DNA of 44,211 bases from MGBC114079 sp964531385 (GTDB lineage: Bacteria; Bacillota; Clostridia; Lachnospirales; CAG-274), in the NCBI GenBank assembly GCA_964531385.1, contig CAZHGC010000019.1:1-44211 (forward strand). The letters run 5' to 3'. Positions 42,604-44,211 of this stretch are shown here, piece after piece (positions within the stretch are counted from its first letter, which is position 1; the number at the start of each line of letters is the position of its first letter). Both the position numbers and the translations under genes were made by a program. The notes under the pieces are model-generated. The model had not been told where the DNA came from. It made no database searches and saw nothing but the letters and a program-made list of their open reading frames with translations.

Positions 42604-42702
42604 TCATTTTTCTTTTTTCGCCAAATTTATAATTGAAATAACAAAGGCTGATGTACTAAATACAAAAGCAATACTACTCAAAATTATGCTAATTTTTTTC
42701 AT
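42604..42702 (-). CDS. Small membrane peptide (32 residues)
   Basis: ATG 42702 to TGA 42604 reads MKKISIILSSIAFVFSTSAF and then VISIINLAKKEK. It has a basic start, one hydrophobic stretch of about 22 residues and a basic end: a single-pass peptide. GAGAGGTG lies six bases before the ATG (42707-42714), as good a site as those of known genes here. I do not recognise it. It lies between purL and gap on the same strand, just upstream of the gap promoter. It could also be a chance frame. Confidence 0.5.
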   Translation of the reverse strand: MKKISIILSSIAFVFSTSAFVISIINLAKKEK

Positions 42703-42821
42703 AAATTCACCTCTCAAAGAAAAAAACAAGTGCACTTTAGCTAAAATTTACTCAAATTTCGCAACTTTTTTTGTCAATCTGCAAAATCCGCAAAGCAAAC
42801 TTTGCAAGCCAAACAAAATTT

Positions 42822-42867
42822 GGGCTTAGGGTTGAAAAATTCAATTTTCCAACCCCAAAACAAGCCC
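42822..42867 (-). terminator. Terminator-like stem after purL
   Basis: GGGTTG (42829-42834) pairs with CAACCC (42850-42855), and further out GGGCTT (42822-42827) with AAGCCC (42862-42867). The T-tail is weak. A second hairpin, GCAAAG/CTTTGC, lies at 42790-42805. Confidence 0.65.
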
Positions 42868-42874
42868 CAAAATA

Positions 42875-44211
42875 TTATTTAAAATATTCAACACCCGATT
42901 CAAAAATCTTTTGATTTTTGTTTCCGTCAACATTTTTATAAAGACCTGCTCCAATACGTTCGGAATGTCCCATTTTTCCAAGAACTCTTCCGTCAGGGCT
43001 TGTAATACCCTCAATAGCAAACAACGAACCGTTAGGATTATATTTTATATCATAAGAAGCATTTCCCTTTTCGTCAACATATTGTGTTGCAATCTGTCCG
43101 TTTTCCGCAAGAGCCCTAATTGTCGCCTCATCAGCAACAAAACGACCCTCCCCGTGAGAAACAGCAATTTTGTGAACATCACCAACATTAACGTTCCAAA
43201 GCCAAGGTGATTTATTGGAAACAATTTTCGTTGAAGTAAGGCAAGAAACGTGTCGACCAATCGTGTTAAATGTAAGAGTTGGGCTGTTGTCGTCCATATC
43301 TCTAATTTCTCCGTAAGGAACAAGACCAAGTTTTATAAGAGCTTGAAAACCGTTACAAATACCAATCATCAAACCGTCTCTGTTTTTAAGCAAATCCATA
43401 ACAGCATCTTTAATTTTTGAATTTCTGAACACTGCCGCAATAAACTTGCCCGAACCCTCCGGTTCATCTCCGGCACTAAATCCGCCCGGAACCATAATAA
43501 TTTGAGAATTTTTAATCATCTCTGCCATTTTGTCAATAGATTGTTCAAGCCATGATGTTTTCAAATTGCTAATAACCAAAGTTTCAGCAATCGCTCCCGC
43601 ACGTTCAAAAGCTTTTTTCGAATCATATTCGCAGTTTGTTCCTGGAAAAACAGGAATAAACACACGAGGTTTAACAATTCCTTTTCCACTTCCTTTTTTC
43701 TCAATAACATTAAATTCTTTAACAACAGTGTCTCCGGCTTTAACATCATCATACATCATAGTAGGGAATATTTTTTCAAGTGGCTTAACCCAAGCCTCCA
43801 AAGCTTCTTCCATTGAAATTTCAACACCGTCAACAACAAATTTTTCCTCGTTTGTCGTTTTTCCGATAATTTCATAATCAAAACCGTCAAACAACTTTGA
43901 AACTTCTTCTTCCAAACAATCCATTTCAAAAACAAATGAACCATAAGAATAATCAAATAAATCTTTCGAATTAATAACCGCACCAATTTTGTTTCCAAAA
44001 GCCATTTTCGAAACAGAAGCCGCAACACCGCCAAATCCTACTGTATAAGAAGAAATAATTTTTTTATTTTTAATAAGTTCGTTAACCTTTTCAAAATTTG
44101 CAATAAGTTTTTCAAAAACAGGCAAATCAAATTCATCATAAGGTGCCGAAAGTCTAACAATAACGCTTCCTGCCTTTTTAAATTCCGCAGAAATAATATT
44201 GTCTGTTTTTG
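42875..44211 (-). CDS. purL: Phosphoribosylformylglycinamidine synthase, C-terminal part (runs off the window)
   Basis: The fourth step of purine synthesis: FGAR plus glutamine plus ATP to FGAM. The visible 445 residues are the end of the synthetase part (AFGNKIGAVI and following) and a class I glutamine amidotransferase domain: FIPVFPGTNCEYDS, VPGGFSAGDEPEGSGKF, the nucleophile cysteine in GLMIGICNGFQALIKLG, and SHGEGRF. So it is the large single-chain form with the PurQ-like domain fused, about 1200 residues in full. The frame is open to base 44211 without a stop, so the true start lies outside; an internal TTG at 44125 should not be taken as one. Confidence 0.95.
   Translation of the reverse strand, partial: KTDNIISAEFKKAGSVIVRLSAPYDEFDLPVFEKLIANFEKVNELIKNKKIISSYTVGFGGVAASVSKMAFGNKIGAVINSKDLFDYSYGSFVFEMDCLEEEVSKLFDGFDYEIIGKTTNEEKFVVDGVEISMEEALEAWVKPLEKIFPTMMYDDVKAGDTVVKEFNVIEKKGSGKGIVKPRVFIPVFPGTNCEYDSKKAFERAGAIAETLVISNLKTSWLEQSIDKMAEMIKNSQIIMVPGGFSAGDEPEGSGKFIAAVFRNSKIKDAVMDLLKNRDGLMIGICNGFQALIKLGLVPYGEIRDMDDNSPTLTFNTIGRHVSCLTSTKIVSNKSPWLWNVNVGDVHKIAVSHGEGRFVADEATIRALAENGQIATQYVDEKGNASYDIKYNPNGSLFAIEGITSPDGRVLGKMGHSERIGAGLYKNVDGNKNQKIFESGVEYFK

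Noticed and set aside
44036..44125. A start of purL inside the window at TTG 44125
   Set aside because: The frame stays open to the window edge, no ribosome site precedes the TTG, and the family is far longer.
1..44211. Prophage, transposon, tRNA or toxin-antitoxin genes
   Set aside because: No integrase, transposase, terminal repeats, cloverleaf or paired small toxin genes were seen on either strand.

Overview
The window reads as ordinary chromosome of an AT-rich (roughly one third GC by eye) anaerobic Clostridia-type Firmicute. The evidence is gene content: a pflBA fermentation pair, the ylm/sepF/divIVA division cluster, the sporulation-linked membrane protein YlbJ, an IspH-ribosomal protein S1 fusion typical of Clostridia, strong GGAGG ribosome binding sites, several TTG starts and hairpin-plus-T terminators. 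A secreted modular pectinesterase and a lipoprotein GH5 cellulase suggest a plant-polysaccharide user. The species cannot be fixed from this. I see no phage, insertion sequence, CRISPR array, tRNA or rRNA.

Layout. 1-9966 (+): KDPG/KHG aldolase fused to a VOC domain, a DXS-like thiamine-diphosphate enzyme, a MocR-type regulator without the usual PLP lysine, and a 1684-residue secreted pectinesterase with repeated modules. Each has its own terminator or promoter. 10110-13091 (-): pflB-pflA behind a long leader with Rex-like sites. 13772-15892 (-): an unrecognised single-pass membrane protein. 16257-18011 (-): rpsB-tsf. 18191-23334 (-): a tightly packed unit of c-di-GMP phosphodiesterase, MgtC-like protein, GH5 cellulase lipoprotein and CBS protein. 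23620-26075 (-): CLC-type anion transporter (fluoride clade by motif) and CPA2 cation/proton antiporter. 26426-27043 (+): DUF4250 protein and hot-dog thioesterase behind a possible structured leader. 27103-31710 (-): HlyD-like protein, yggS, sepF, yggT, ylmH, divIVA. 31830-33065 (+): ylbJ. 33211-34446 (-): glyA. 34590-39704 (-): RpiR regulator, BaiN-like flavoprotein, chorismate mutase-CMP kinase fusion, IspH-S1 fusion. 40036-40926 (+): PAP2 phosphatase. 41438-42445 (-): gap. 42604-42702 (-): 32-residue membrane peptide. 42875 to the window end (-): the C-terminal part of purL.

How the parts may fit. Pectin demethylation, breakdown of the resulting uronate through KDPG to pyruvate plus glyceraldehyde-3-phosphate, GAPDH and PFL make a plausible plant-sugar fermentation route. 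The eda promoter and a predicted pflB promoter share 17 of 18 spacer bases in the same register, which may mean joint control. The strongest candidates for something undescribed are the DXS-like enzyme, which has alanine at both positions that hold the substrate phosphate in true DXS and sits beside an aldolase that makes the DXS substrates; its neighbouring lysine-less MocR regulator; the coupled c-di-GMP phosphodiesterase-cellulase unit; and the nested-stem leader before the DUF4250 gene. All are inferences from sequence reading only.
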